Assembly (NCBI GenBank): GCA_903813345.2
Contig: CAIIXF020000001.1
Span: 23,643,915-23,707,914, forward strand
DNA length: 64,000 nucleotides
Reading direction: 5' to 3'
Origin: Owenia fusiformis
Taxonomy: Eukaryota; Annelida; Polychaeta; Sabellida; Oweniidae
Shown: in pieces, positions 12,487-23,939 of the stretch
How positions within the stretch are numbered: position 1 is the stretch's first letter
Layout of the letters: every line of letters begins with the position of its first letter
Program-made: the position numbers and the translations under genes
Notes under the pieces: generated by a model
Seen by the model: the letters and a program-made list of their open reading frames with translations, nothing else
The model's database searches: none
What the model was told of the DNA's origin: nothing

Positions 12487-12604
12487 TTTGTCGGCCCTCT
12501 AGCGTGTAAACTCAGCATATCTCCCGTACCGACAATTTATTTGTCGGTCCTCTAGCGTGCCACCACATCAGAGTCTAGAGTACCGACAATTGTCGGTACT
12601 CTAG
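12487..12604. repeat. Palindrome array, right segment
   Basis: This stretch holds a half copy at 12487-12494, a copy with a 5-bp central insertion (CCGACAA, TTTAT, TTGTCGG) at 12529-12547, and an exact core at 12583-12596. The last core sits in a perfect 30-bp palindrome spanning 12575-12604 with outer arms CTAGAGTA and TACTCTAG. Core centres are about 48-51 bp apart. The array ends about 255 bp before the acetyltransferase ATG. Confidence 0.85.
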
Positions 12605-12858
12605 CCTTTACGATAATTTTAACTCATGGTGACTTGCGGCATGATGTGGTATTTAACAACGTTGATGATGCCTTCTCTTTTGTATAAGGCTCATTCATGG
12701 AGCTTTTTGCAAGAATAGAATTATGTAATGAAGAAAAATAAGTAAGCTTACATGATAGTGATAACTAAAATATAGTTCTGTCCTGAATTATAGACCACTG
12801 CAGCTAGGATGAAAAGATAGAACATTAAAGGATGGTCGAATGGAAATAAAGATCAGCC

Positions 12859-14557
12859 ATGGCGGGGAGTGTTTCTAGATTATCTGCTATAAGAAGACAT
12901 ATACTCTACCGTTTCATTCACAGCACATCCACCTCAAATGAAGCCAACTGTGACCGGGACTCTGATACGGCATTTGCATCTAGTTGGAACAATGAATATG
13001 TAAGTTTTAGGTCATCAAATGCAACACTAGTAGGAATCTGAGACCATCTACACTCACTGAGCAGGTTATATCAACCATTTTATTTTAATATTGCATTTGC
13101 ATACATGCAATATTGGATTTCTTATAGTATTTTCAAATTTGTGCATTTTACAAATGTCGGTCGATCTAAGTTGAAAATAACAAATAAGTGATTATCATGC
13201 TTTAAATATTTAAAACTGATTGGTTGCAATTTTATGCGCTTGAATTTAACAATTTAAAGTACCTTTATCATTTGTACTAGACACTCATATTTTAGATAAA
13301 AACACCGTACCATTTCTGATGGCTCAACCATTGAAAAAAAATTGTTGCGCGGATTGCAAAATGCCATGTACGATTCAGAAATGTAACATACTCTCAATCT
13401 GGCAAGTCCCGGAGTCTTTCTTCTTTTATTTTGGCTTCAATATCATATTTTCAGAAATAATATCAACATAAATGATGAAAATCAAGGTTAGTTTAACAAT
13501 ATGTTCTTGATAATATGTTGTAGAAACTGCGTGAAAATGTTATCATCAGGACGATGAAGGAGGAAGACATTCCTGTCTTCGCTGCCTGGGTAGTTAGCTT
13601 GAAGTGGGGCTACACAGAGAGCATGGTGTCAGCCATTTGCAAGTATGACCTAAAAAGATGTTTTACAGCCACATCAACCAATGGGAAAATTCTTGGTAAG
13701 CCTTTACACTGTTAATAACAATTTACTAGAACCATCGCTAGAATTTTCTAGTGTTATTGTCCTTCCATTTGAACTTTTTACAAGGAGCATTTCAAAATTC
13801 TCGAACGCAATGATGAGTTTTGGGTTACTCAATCGAACATTATTTTTCAGGTCTCTATGCCGGTTGCGTCCAAACTCCCGAAAAAGCATTTGCTTCTTTA
13901 TGCGTGGTGGATAGCGATGTGCGTGGTGGGTGTGTCCTCAAAGCCTTACAAATAAACTATACTAACAGCATTGGAAGTCAGAATGTCGCTTATGATGTTA
14001 GAAAACATCTTATTGAAACATACAAAAGTTTTCCCGGTACTGCTCTTTCATTTAAACGCAACTGCTACGAAGGCTTTCTAACTATACCGGATGATAATGA
14101 TAAGTCCCCAGGTGATGTCCGAGTTGTACCAGCTGATGAAGTCCACTTTGACAAACTGACCGAGTATGATGCCTCCATTGGCCAAGTCTATAGACCTACG
14201 TTTATCAAAGAGTATTGTTTTAATAATGAATCATATAGTATCATTGCTCAAAAGAAAGCGAATGAAATATGTGGGTTTGCAACCATGCATTTTGCAAATG
14301 TTTACAACTTTATAGGACCGTATTATGCAGATGATGAAACCACTGCTAATGCATTATTGAACAATCTTCACAGTAAAGCAGACAATAAAAAGAAGACCCA
14401 GATATTGTGTCCCGATCGTAACACATCTGGTTGTGCCTTAATAGAAAAATATGGGTTGTCACTCGTCACGTATTCACAGAGAATGTACAACTTATTTGAA
14501 CCAGAATTACCATTGAAACTGGTGTATGGGCTCCCACTAGGATTTGGCCCATTGTGA
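12859..14557 (+). CDS. GNAT-family N-acetyltransferase with C-terminal Acetyltransf_18-like domain
   Basis: Three exons: 12859-12999, 13524-13695 and 13851-14557. Phases are 0 and 1, all borders are GT/AG, and the protein is 339 aa. The first 26 residues (MAGSVSRLSAIRRHILYRFI...) have five Arg and no acidic residue, suggesting a mitochondrial presequence. Residues from about 50 (NVIIRTMKEEDIPVFAAWV) match the opening beta-strand and helix of a GNAT fold. The C-terminal half (EICGFATMHF, YNFIGPYYADD, SGCALIEKYGL, VYGLPLGFGP) resembles the second domain found in animal two-domain acetyltransferases. The acyl acceptor is unknown. The ATG has a favourable context (GCCATGG). An AATAAA signal lies at 14586. 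Confidence 0.72.
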
Positions 14558-14585
14558 AGTATTTTAATTACATGAATGCTTAGTT

Positions 14586-14591
14586 AATAAA
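14586..14591 (+). terminator. Polyadenylation signal for the acetyltransferase gene
   Basis: A canonical AATAAA lies 29 nt after the TGA stop at 14555-14557. This would give a very short 3'UTR. Confidence 0.55.
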
Positions 14592-14788
14592 GTGCCATAT
14601 TAATCATAGCCTTTGTTCAAAGGAAGTAGAAAAATAGAGTGTCCGTTCACCATGAGTACGGTCTGGCCATAAATACAGGGTTTTTATTGAAACAATTGAG
14701 ACTTTAAGCAATGCATATAAAATCGGAACGTCAACTTGTACGCACAAGTTACACTATACAAATGAATGTAGTTTTCTCACATAAATAA

Positions 14789-15608
14789 TCACAGGCTGGT
14801 ATCGAAAGATTTGTCCGCTGTGACGGAGCATGCTATTTTTCATAAAAACATTAAGAATGCTTCACGATTTATTTTTTAACTCATATGTTTCGTTATATCA
14901 AAGATAATTACTTACTCCATGCAATGGATATATCATTTGCGTGTAACCTTCACTTCTGTTTGAAGTCTAATAACGCTAGGAGTAAAATCTATTGAAAACG
15001 GCGCCTAAAATGTACCATTTCTTTTTTAATTTTTTAATGGCATGATATAGTGACACGATAATATTAACATATGTTTTCACCATAACTCTGAATGTATTAA
15101 TGAAATATTAATGCATTGGGTCTTTTTAATTTTTTTATAAAAAATAATATTAATATTTTTTGTCTGCTGTGACGGAGCATTTTCACAGTTCACATTTGCA
15201 ACTGCTCCGTCACAGCGGACAAAAAAAATTAAACATTATTTTCTATAGAAGAATTAAAAAGACCAAATACATCAACATCTCATTTATACCTTCATAGTTA
15301 TGTTGAAACCATGTGTAAATATTATCGTGTCACTATATCGTGCCATTAGAAAGTTAAACAAGAAATGGTACATTTTGAAGTATGATACTCCGGTGCCATT
15401 TTCAATAGCTTTTCTTCCCAGCGTAATTGGACTTCAAACAGAAGTGAAAGTTACCCACAAATGATATATCCATTGCATGGAGTAAGTAATTTTGTATGGT
15501 ATAACGAAACATGTGAGTTAAAAAATAAATCGTGAAGTATTCTTAGTGTTTTTATGAAAAATAGCATGCTCCGTCACAGCGGACAAATATTTCGATACCA
15601 GCCTGTGA
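14789..15608. mobile_element. 820-bp near-perfect foldback element
   Basis: The left end TCACAGGCTGGTATCGAA is inverted at the right end. The arms continue inward for about 390 nt to a short centre near 15190. TTTGTCCGCTGTGACGGAGC occurs near the left outer edge, again near the centre, and inverted on the right arm (GCTCCGTCACAGCGGACAAA). The RNA or single strand could form a hairpin of hundreds of base pairs. No protein frame is seen. A related end (GGTATCGGAAGATTTGTCC) occurs at about 54777. Confidence 0.85.
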
Positions 15609-15644
15609 TAATCGTTCAGTTAGTGTTTACTTACAAAAAAATTG

Positions 15645-15971
15645 CTTCAAGAAAACATATTTGAGAGTTCAAGCTAGCTTACCCTTTGCATTCGTTTGAT
15701 TTTTAACTAGACTCTGCACGCAGGGTAAAGTTAGCTAGCTATTTTTCTTCAAATACCCTATCATCTTCAGAGCTTTAGAACGTCGCGAAATTGCAAATCT
15801 CCCGTTCTAAACACAGCTCTGAAGCTTATAGGGGTATTTGAAGTAGACTAAGTAGCGCTTGTTTTGTATGCGCGAATACATTACTGTATTGATTCATTGG
15901 CTTTGCGTTCACGGTTCCGTTGTGAAAAATAGCTATAGCTAGCTTGAACTTTCAAATATGTTTTCATGAAG
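15645..15971. mobile_element. Nested inverted-repeat MITE
   Basis: Outer arms CTTCAAGAAAACATATTTGA and its inverse (ending CATGAAG at 15971) include AGTTCAAGCTAGCT and its inverse. An inner inverted pair at 15747-15843 has arms CTTCAAATACCCTAT and ATAGGGGTATTTGAAG. It starts 36 bp after the previous foldback element. Confidence 0.75.
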
Positions 15972-16546
15972 TCCCCATGATGATAAAAATCAATCGAACA
16001 ATTCGAAAAATTATGAATGGGGACCCCATGTCAACAATTTCAAAATGTTAAACCTATCTACTCAAAAGAGGATCTTCTTTTTCTGATTTTTATTGCATGA
16101 AAAGATTATTTAACAAAGGGTCAAATACTTCTTTAAGTAGAATGGTATTGGAAGTCTAGTTTTGATATCAATTTTCGGCGATGACCAAAATTATGCTGAA
16201 AACAATGGATAGCATGAAATGGGATATGTGGTTTTTATTAAAAGCGCATTTCAATACCCATTCCCCTTTCAGAAATTGTTTATATAATGTAGAAAGAAAC
16301 GTTTGATTTGTTTAAATTGAGAAAAACAAGATCTTCTTTATTTGGAAAATAAGCCTAACATTTTTAAAAAAGTGCAGAAAAAAACATTCGAAACATTTTA
16401 ATCCTATGGTAATATCATGGATATAACCAGTCTCACATATGCATATGTACACCGGCTGGTGTTAGTTGTGTCCCGACTTGTGTTTTTTATTGACATCTGG
16501 GAGGATAAGCTACAACTTGCAATATTGTACGTGAACGTGTAATATT

Positions 16547-16960
16547 GTGACCTCAATGATTTCTGCTTCTCAAATTATCTTCCCAGGGACCGAACAATTA
16601 TATTTTTCCTTAAACCTTTATGCTCAGATGTGCGAATACATACTAAGAACGGGACAACCAATCCCCAAAGAAACAGTTTTACACGATCACAGACAAATTC
16701 CCATGAAAATGTGTAGCTTAACCTCTCGGCAATTTTACCCGAGTTTCTCGCTATTACGCCTCTTGGGCGTCTCGTATGTGGATTTATTTGTGAGCCCTCA
16801 TGCCCATGGACCTTTAAAAGAGGGAAATACTGACTTCATCATCAAGCCGCGGAAATACCACCAGTCCTCGGTGGGCGCATTCAATACATGTATGGCTCAT
16901 GTCGATGAAAGGAAATGTTCAGTATTATCATTTGTAAATGACATGCTAATTGAAGTATAA
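16547..16960 (+). CDS. Hypothetical 137-codon open frame, unidentified
   Basis: An intact frame of 137 codons from ATG to TAA, less AT-rich than its flanks. Its predicted protein has mixed hydrophobic and polar composition, several Cys, His and Tyr (for example HDHRQIPMKMC and VSPHAHGPLKEG), and no repeat signature, signal peptide or membrane segment that I recognise. I see no similarity to a named family. There is no convincing splice structure around it and a foldback lies about 570 bp upstream. It could be a small orphan gene, a terminal exon, a captured fragment in a transposon, or chance. Confidence 0.25.
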   Translation: MTSMISASQIIFPGTEQLYFSLNLYAQMCEYILRTGQPIPKETVLHDHRQIPMKMCSLTSRQFYPSFSLLRLLGVSYVDLFVSPHAHGPLKEGNTDFIIKPRKYHQSSVGAFNTCMAHVDERKCSVLSFVNDMLIEV

Positions 16961-17699
16961 AGTATAAAAATATAACTAAAGATTATAAAGAAAATACAAA
17001 CATTTCAATACAATGTGGGAAAGTAACGCTGCGATGTATCGGACAATTTGTAAATTAGAAGAGGAGCCAAGAGCCCCCCCCCCCCTTGGTCGGGCCCAGT
17101 AAATTTTAGTAGGGCCTCAATAATAGTGGGCCTCTTGGGCATTACTTGGCCTTTTTTAGGCCAAATTATCAAAAATGGGCCTTAAATCTCAAAAAAATAC
17201 CGCGCAAAGTTAGTATTTTTGAATTTTCAACTTTGAAATTCTGTTAAAAGGTATTTTTGTAAAGATGGCTGAGATTGAAGAATGTGGGAATTTGTTCCCC
17301 GGACAGTTTGTCCCATGCTACTACTGGGTTTGATTTAAATTCACATTGAATTATATGATATATTTGTCTCGTGAGACGAATGTGTCCAGATGACGAGGAT
17401 AGTGTTAGAGATAACTGTTGGTCTCAAGTGATGTTGTAGTTGACATGTTCAAGAGACTGTTGAAGCCCATGGCTAAATACTGTCAATAACATTACACCTC
17501 GCGTTGGATTGATTAATTATTCGAGGCAGATTTTTATCAGTAACCGAATTTATCGCCTACGTTTATAAAGATGAGTGTTGAACCATTTGGGCCTGCCCCA
17601 GATCCTATTTAACTGCATACTGAGTTTGATGGGCGTTCAATCAATAATAGCCAATGGGAGACTAACATTTAGGTAACTATGATGAATAAAAATAGTAGG

Positions 17700-18170
17700 C
17701 AGGGGCGTCGGAAGGATTTGCCAAGGGAGGGGGCGATTTTTGGGTCTGGATGGGTCATGCGTGAAGAGCACCGCACGCGAAGCTCAATCTAGGGGATCGG
17801 GGGTATGCCCCCCGGCAGAAATTTTTCAAATTTAAACCCTCTCTGGTTCATTCTGAACATATCTCAACAAAACATTCCCAATAAAAAAACAAGAAAAAAT
17901 GTGTCACATAGAAAACTAACTTGACTTTGACGAAAAAAACTTACCATGGGCTTTCAAGCCCATGCTTTTACAGTATACATTTTGCACTAAGTATTCTTCA
18001 AAGCATGGACTTTCGGTATAGAATTATGTATAATATATGCTGGATGTAGACTATATCAACTGACATAGTATCGATTCATCTACTTTGACTTTAATAAGCT
18101 AGAGCTCTCGGTTTAAATCTAAAAAATCTGGGAAGGGGGGGGGGGCTCCCCGGGCTTTCCGACACCAATG
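17700..18170. mobile_element. MITE with 5-bp target-site duplication
   Basis: The left end CAGGGGCGTCGGAAGG and the right end CTTTCCGACACCAATG are imperfect inverted repeats (shared core GTCGGAA). The flanks are GTAGG at 17695-17699 and GTAGG at 18171-18175, a clean 5-bp duplication. The interior has a G-run near 18140. No coding sequence is seen. Confidence 0.7.
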
Positions 18171-18225
18171 GTAGGCTGACTAATGGTAGGTTACCAGTTA
18201 TCCCGTTCCAGACTATAACTATAGT

Positions 18226-18820
18226 CTATGGCGGATCCAGGGGGGGGGGGCATGGGGCCCGGGCCCCCCCCTAAGGTTGGCCCAGAAAAAAAAAGTTGGG
18301 CCCAAAAAAATTTTTGGCCAAAAAAGGCCTTAACCTCTTGAATCCCAGGCTCTAAAATTGGCATGAAACCAGAGAATTTTTCATTTTTTGCCACCTTTTG
18401 ACATTTTATTACACAACTTTAGATGCTCAGCTTAGTAAAATTGGACGGCAGAGATCATTTCTACACGTTTTAAAACAATGTTTGTGTAAAGTGGATGAAA
18501 ATTGTTCAAATGAGAGCAATTTTTGTGAAAAATTTTGTGACGGATTTTCTCGTCCCTCTGGGCACCAATCTTATTTCATTTGTGACGGATATATCCGTCA
18601 CTCTGGGTATTCAGGAGGTTAAGGCCCCAAAAAGTGGGCCTTTTGGTCATTATTGGGCCTTCTAAGGCCTTATTTTTTTATTTTAGGCTAAATTTTGAAG
18701 AAAATGGGCCTCAAATTTTCAAAATCTGGGCCCACTTTTCGGTTTTAGGGGCGGAACTTTTTTCGCTGATCTCAAATTTGGGCCCCCCCCCCCCCCTGAT
18801 GGTTCCTGGATCCGCCACTG
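18226..18820. mobile_element. GGCGGATCC-end MITE (middle level of a nest), copy 1
   Basis: The ends GGCGGATCCAGG and CCTGGATCCGCC are inverted. The flanks ATAGT at 18221-18225 and 18821-18825 give a 5-bp duplication. The interior is rich in G- and C-runs and GGGCC motifs. It is a longer relative of 23940-24132 and is itself interrupted by the TTAA MITE at 18330-18622. Confidence 0.78.
18330..18622. mobile_element. TTAA-flanked MITE, copy 2 (inner level of a nest)
   Basis: A 293-bp element bounded by TTAA on both sides. The ends TTAACCTCTTGAATCCCAG and CTGGGTATTCAGGAGGTTAA are close inverted repeats. It is homologous to 372-653. Removing one TTAA and the element rejoins AAAGGCC to GGCCCC of the host repeat. 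Confidence 0.82.
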
Positions 18821-19119
18821 ATAGTCATGGAACGGGATAAGTTACCAGTATTGCATACATTGTTCACGACTTGCCAAGGACACACGCATGAACTTATTTT
18901 GCACTTTACTCCATCAAAATGTTGATACAAATATTTCTGTGGTTTCAATATCCTTGCTGACGGCACAACCAATAGGAAACACAATCGTCTATATCAGTTT
19001 CGTTCAGTGTGCATTTTACGGCGACACCTACCGGTAGATTAACCGAAACAAAGTAAAATGAATAAATAAATACGGTACAGTTTCAGTAGATCTATGGACT
19101 AACGCGTCGTTGATAAAGC

Positions 19120-20040
19120 ATGATACGTGTCATCATGGATGATAATGTATCGGGGCAGATGATCCATGAAAGATTCGATGAAGAAATGACTTTGAAAGGG
19201 AATATTTCTGATATTTCTGGTGGCGATGAAAAACAGGACCAAAACCCAAGTGAAGAGGCTCACAATGGGGGTTCAGAAGAGGCCCGTGATGGGGACATAA
19301 ACAATGACTCTTTAGAGGACAATAACCGCAAAAAGCGACATCGTAGAAAACATAAAGCTGGCAAACATCACAGCAAAAGGAAGTGGAAGCCATATGACCA
19401 GCTGTCATGGGAGGAAAGGCGAGAATTAGATGAAAAAGAGTCAAAAAGAGCCTGTGTGAAAAGAGAGGAGAGATTTGCAAGTGGTCATGCATTGGCTCCT
19501 TACAACACTACACAATTTCTTATGGAAGATCATAAGGAAGTAATTCCTGATGGTGCAACCAATGACAATACGAATGCTATCAAGTCACCAGTGAAAGATG
19601 CAGACATGTCGGGAAGTGACGAAGAAGTGTCAGGTCATGGAGGATCTTTTTACGACTCCCCAGATGACGAAGATGACTTCTTGGAAAATGACTTTTCACA
19701 AGCATACAAAAATGCACACGCAGACCAGCTGCAAGCAATGCCAAAATCTGATTTGGTAAGGGATTATATTGAACTTGAAACTAAGGTTGAACGAATGGAA
19801 CGCAGATTGAGAACAATTGAGGAGTCGCAAAATAACAATGTAAAAAATAATGGCCAGATACTCCCATTTAGCAGTTATTCACAGGATGTTCAAAAAGACA
19901 CAAATGATGAAGGAAAAACAGTTTTGAACAATAAACAATTTCTTTCCGAAGAAATTAAACGTCTCAAACAAATCAATGCGATCCTACAAAATGAAAACAA
20001 GCTACTAAGTTCTAATAAAAAATCATCTAGCAATGATTAA
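19120..20040 (+). CDS. HEXIM1: HEXIM, P-TEFb inhibitor (single exon)
   Basis: A 306-codon uninterrupted frame. A nuclear, 7SK-RNA-binding protein that inhibits P-TEFb (CDK9/cyclin T) and so restrains Pol II elongation. Visible features in order: an acidic and polar N-terminus (1-68); a basic KKRHRRKHKAGKHHSKRK tract near 70-87 matching the RNA-binding nuclear localisation segment; WKPYDQLSWEERRELDEKES; then APYNTTQFLMED near 126-137, containing the PYNT motif needed to inhibit CDK9; an acidic stretch (SPDDEDDFLENDF) near 187-199; and a C-terminal coiled coil (about 210-300) for dimerisation and cyclin T binding. Length is between human HEXIM2 (286) and HEXIM1 (359). The human genes also have intronless coding regions. 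Met6 is an alternative start. The symbol is by family; assignment to paralogue 1 or 2 is not implied. Confidence 0.95.
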   Translation: MIRVIMDDNVSGQMIHERFDEEMTLKGNISDISGGDEKQDQNPSEEAHNGGSEEARDGDINNDSLEDNNRKKRHRRKHKAGKHHSKRKWKPYDQLSWEERRELDEKESKRACVKREERFASGHALAPYNTTQFLMEDHKEVIPDGATNDNTNAIKSPVKDADMSGSDEEVSGHGGSFYDSPDDEDDFLENDFSQAYKNAHADQLQAMPKSDLVRDYIELETKVERMERRLRTIEESQNNNVKNNGQILPFSSYSQDVQKDTNDEGKTVLNNKQFLSEEIKRLKQINAILQNENKLLSSNKKSSSND

Positions 20041-21404
20041 TAGTTTTCTAAAACAGAGACATCTATTCAATGGCATCAAAACTATTTTGATCATTATTGA
20101 ATTTTTACTGTTGTTTATCATCCGGGATGAAATGGAATAAGATTTTAGAGCTGTATAGCAATATCATTTTTATTCCATTTGATAAAAGCAGTGGGTTATT
20201 TGTCAAACATTATATCAAAACTGAAGAAGTATTCCCGGTACTATTTTACACTTTAAGCCAAGTATTTAGGACAAGTGCCTGATAAATTTTAGCAGTATTA
20301 TTTTTATCTTTTATATAAAAAAAAACAAAATATAAAAATGTCAAATTGTGAAGATTATCTCATGAAGCAAAGTATTGATGCGTCATGTATGGCAAATATG
20401 CAAATAAGTTGATTGTTCTTATGATATATTGCTAAAATTTAAACCCAAAAATACATGGTTTACAGTTAACTGTATCTTTACTGATTGGTACTTTTTGATT
20501 GATTAATATTAGCTAATATTGGATTATCAATGACTTTTATGCGTCTGTGAATAAACCAGTTGTTATCCCAACAAATGAGGTTCGGTTGGGATATATTGAA
20601 GCCCTCCATCCTTCCGTTAGTCAGTTCATCTGGCTGTCTTGAAAATAACTTGAATATTAGTGGACAGATTTTCCTCATATTTGTTGGAAAAATTGGTTGA
20701 TAGTTTTATGCAAAAATTATTTTTAAGATGGCCGCCACTCTAAAAATAGGGGCAAATGTTGTATCATTTTTTTGAAACAGTTTTCAAAATGGCTGCAACG
20801 GCAAACAATTCAAAATGGCTGCCTAGTGCCTAATGTGGTATTTCGCAGTAATTTTCTGATCTCTTCAAAGTATGACTCTATTATAATCAAATGGATATCT
20901 CATGGTATTGTTTTCTGGTTTATGCATCTGAAAATTCTGGTATAATTCTAATGTATGTCTTTTAATATTGCCAATTTAATCAATGGTAGAGTAGATAGTA
21001 AACATGTGACATATTAATGTGACAATGTGACATATTATACAGATTCATGAGTTCTTGTTCGTTGGGATTTGCTACTCCATGGAGTTGCCAATTTCTAGTT
21101 GTCCCAGTATTGTTCAAATATTAAAAAATGTTCTTGTTTATGGAGCAGCATGTTTATAAAGTATCCTAGGGTGTAAAATAAACTGTTTGGACATGATCAA
21201 TTTTACTAAATGTCATTCCTCTGTTGAGGCCATTCTCTATATTCTAATAATATTTATTGTTCTGTGTGGTGAATTGATGATATACTCCTTTGATTATGAG
21301 ATTGAAATTTATTAAAATAAAGGTTTGTTGCTCCAAAATGTCTAATGCTGGGATAAGAAAATTAAAAATCAACTTTAAAGAATATGTGTAACGAGTACAT
21401 GTAT

Positions 21405-21520
21405 AGTACAAATCAGTAGTTCTCTAGCACAAATGAGTAGTTGTCTAGTACAAATGAGTAGTAGTTCTCTAGTACAAATGAGTAGTAGTTCTCTAGTACA
21501 AATGAGTAGTAGTTTTCTAG
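21405..21520. repeat. Minisatellite, about 24-27 bp unit
   Basis: Four to five tandem units of the form CTAGTACAAATGAGTAGTAG with variants (CTAGCACAAATGAG, TAGTTGT). It lies downstream of HEXIM in non-coding DNA. Confidence 0.8.
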
Positions 21521-23939
21521 TTGCTGATTCAGACCAGCCGATGTTCAGATAAATGTGTAAAAGCAACCAATGGTTTTGTGTGGGTTGAAAAATCCATAAA
21601 AAGTAAGGCATATATGAAATCCAATACCATCATCCTGGAGTTTTATGAATGAAATTGAAAAAGTAATTGGAATTCATAACATGCGTATATTTAGAGTCAA
21701 ACAGTCATGACATTTGAATATTGAACAGTGTGGTAGCTCCATGAGACTATTATTATTATAAATGGGTGAATTTGGATTTCAATTTGTTTCACTATGAACT
21801 TGGAGTACAATAGCATTATAAAAAATGATTGGGTTTTTAACCTGAAACTGTTGGTAGCTTTTACTGTTGTATAAAATCTATATCCTTCCTTATATGGCAT
21901 TTTCAGCATTGTTTTGAAATTGTAATACTTACAATTCAATTTACAGTCAACACATGAAAAATGTTACATTTTCATGCAGTATTGCTATTAATACCGTTGC
22001 ATTATGATTTACATGTTAAAATATAAGCTTGAAATTAATATCAAAATATTGTTGAATGTTTTTTGGTGAATTTTTTTTAAAGGTTTTGTTTGGCCTTGTG
22101 TTTGTTTACTGTACTGTTTAACATACACAGACTGATGCTAGTGATACTAGAGAGCAGTAATAGTGAATTAAATGTTGGTGAAGTCATTAATCAATTTGGC
22201 ACATATGTTTAAAGGGCTAAGGATCAACAAACTATTGGATATAACAATCAAAAAGTGTTAATTTAGTTATTTGATCCATTTAATGTAACATTTGGTGATT
22301 TCGAATTACTTAAAAGTAATGATTTAGCATTGGTAGGGCTATATATTTTAATAATTGAGAAGTCATCTATTATTTCATATTCAGTTCTGATGTGAGACAA
22401 TCAATGTTAATTTCAGTAATATATTGCATTTTTTGCAAGGACACCAATTTTTTACACCTCCCCTATTTTCTATTTGCAAAAAATCAAAATTAAACCAATC
22501 TTGGGGTCAGGGAAGTACCCTTTCAATAATTTTACCAGGATATTATCCCTGTTTTATTTACATATTGATCTCTTGAATTGTTGATGTGGAGCCCTGGTAA
22601 GTAACCCTTATCTCTGTCAGCTTATTCACAGATAAACACCCCTGCCTGGTAAATACTGCAAGTCGGGTCATGTTTGCAAACAAACCTACTAACCGGGTAC
22701 AGTATGTTATTGATACTTCGACCTCTTGTTTGACTCATGCTTGTGTTTGTTTATAAACATTTGATGTAGGCCTTACAGTTTTGTTCAAAGGCCTGTCTCA
22801 ATTTTGGTGATCTTCCACAAGATTTGGATTGTGTACTTGTGTGCAGTACTACTACACAGTTCTGCATACAGACCTTGAAGAGTACTCAGATGTAAGCTTA
22901 TTATTGATAAGAAAGGTTAGGTTCAAGATTGATGACAAAAGTCTAGTTATGGTTCAAATGCACAATACAAATCTACACCAATAATATTTAGGCAGATCAT
23001 AAAATCCTTAAGGTGGGGGGGGGGGGGCAAAAGTATTTTTAATTTTGGATTGAACCAAGAAAAAGTTGTAATGGATGGTTACAAAAACATTCCACTTTAT
23101 GTACATTTGAAAAGTTTGAAAATGACATATCTATTCCATTTATCAAAATATTTCAACTCTAAACTTATTACTATTATAATGTGCAAATATCCATTTATTA
23201 ATGATTTCATTAATTAGACTTGGTAATGATAATCATGAAAATATTTCGCATTCATCATGCAGTTCCACTTTACGCTAACCCTCTCATGATCTAAAGGTCC
23301 GCCCCTAGATTGTCAGCAGTCATCATGTTCCAGCTTCAGCTGAATTTCTATTTACAAGTTTAGCACTATGTATATTCTACACACACCTCCAAAATGATCA
23401 CTGATTTTATATCCATGGCTGGCCTTGATGGGGGACATCCATTTGGGATAATCATAAGATGACAACATGATAATACAGAAATGAGCAAATGAGTGAATAT
23501 TTATTTCTAAAATTAATACAGTTTTCAGTAAGTACAAAAATGTAATTTTCATTGTTCTGGATAAAATGAAAATTCTTTATGCCCCAGAGTGATTAATACA
23601 GTCCCTTTGGGAGTCACCAAATGTTTCAAAAAGAGAACCTTAATGATATATTGTACAATGTCCATAGTTAATTTTCTATCATTGAGTATGGTGTAAGAAG
23701 GCATTTAATGCCACTAGCTTTGGATCTTGAACTTTCAGTCTGCCATTCGCTCGGAGATTGTCAGTCTGCCTTTCCTTCATGTATTGTTCGCATTACAGAC
23801 ATTAAACAATGTCATAGTGTCTGTGTTATTTTTGTTCCCGAGGTAATGATGTTGATACTGTTATGTACATGTTAATGGTCACAATGACCAAACGTTAATG
23901 TTAATGGTCATAATAACTCCCTCAAACACGTACACTGTA

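Larger units (their letters stand above)
18198..18840. mobile_element. hAT-like element with 8-bp duplication (outer level of a nest)
   Basis: The ends TTATCCCGTTCCA and TGGAACGGGATAA are perfect 13-bp inverted repeats. The flanks are GTTACCAG at 18190-18197 and GTTACCAG at 18841-18848. An 8-bp duplication is the hAT hallmark. Only about 28 nt on the left and 20 nt on the right belong to this element. The rest is a second insertion at 18226-18820. Confidence 0.75.

Noticed and set aside
14789-15608. A microRNA cluster or precursor
   Set aside because: The hairpin is hundreds of base pairs and near perfect, typical of foldback transposons and unlike a pre-miRNA.
19133-19492. Minus-strand 119-codon frame over HEXIM
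   Set aside because: Antisense shadow of a clearly recognisable HEXIM coding region.
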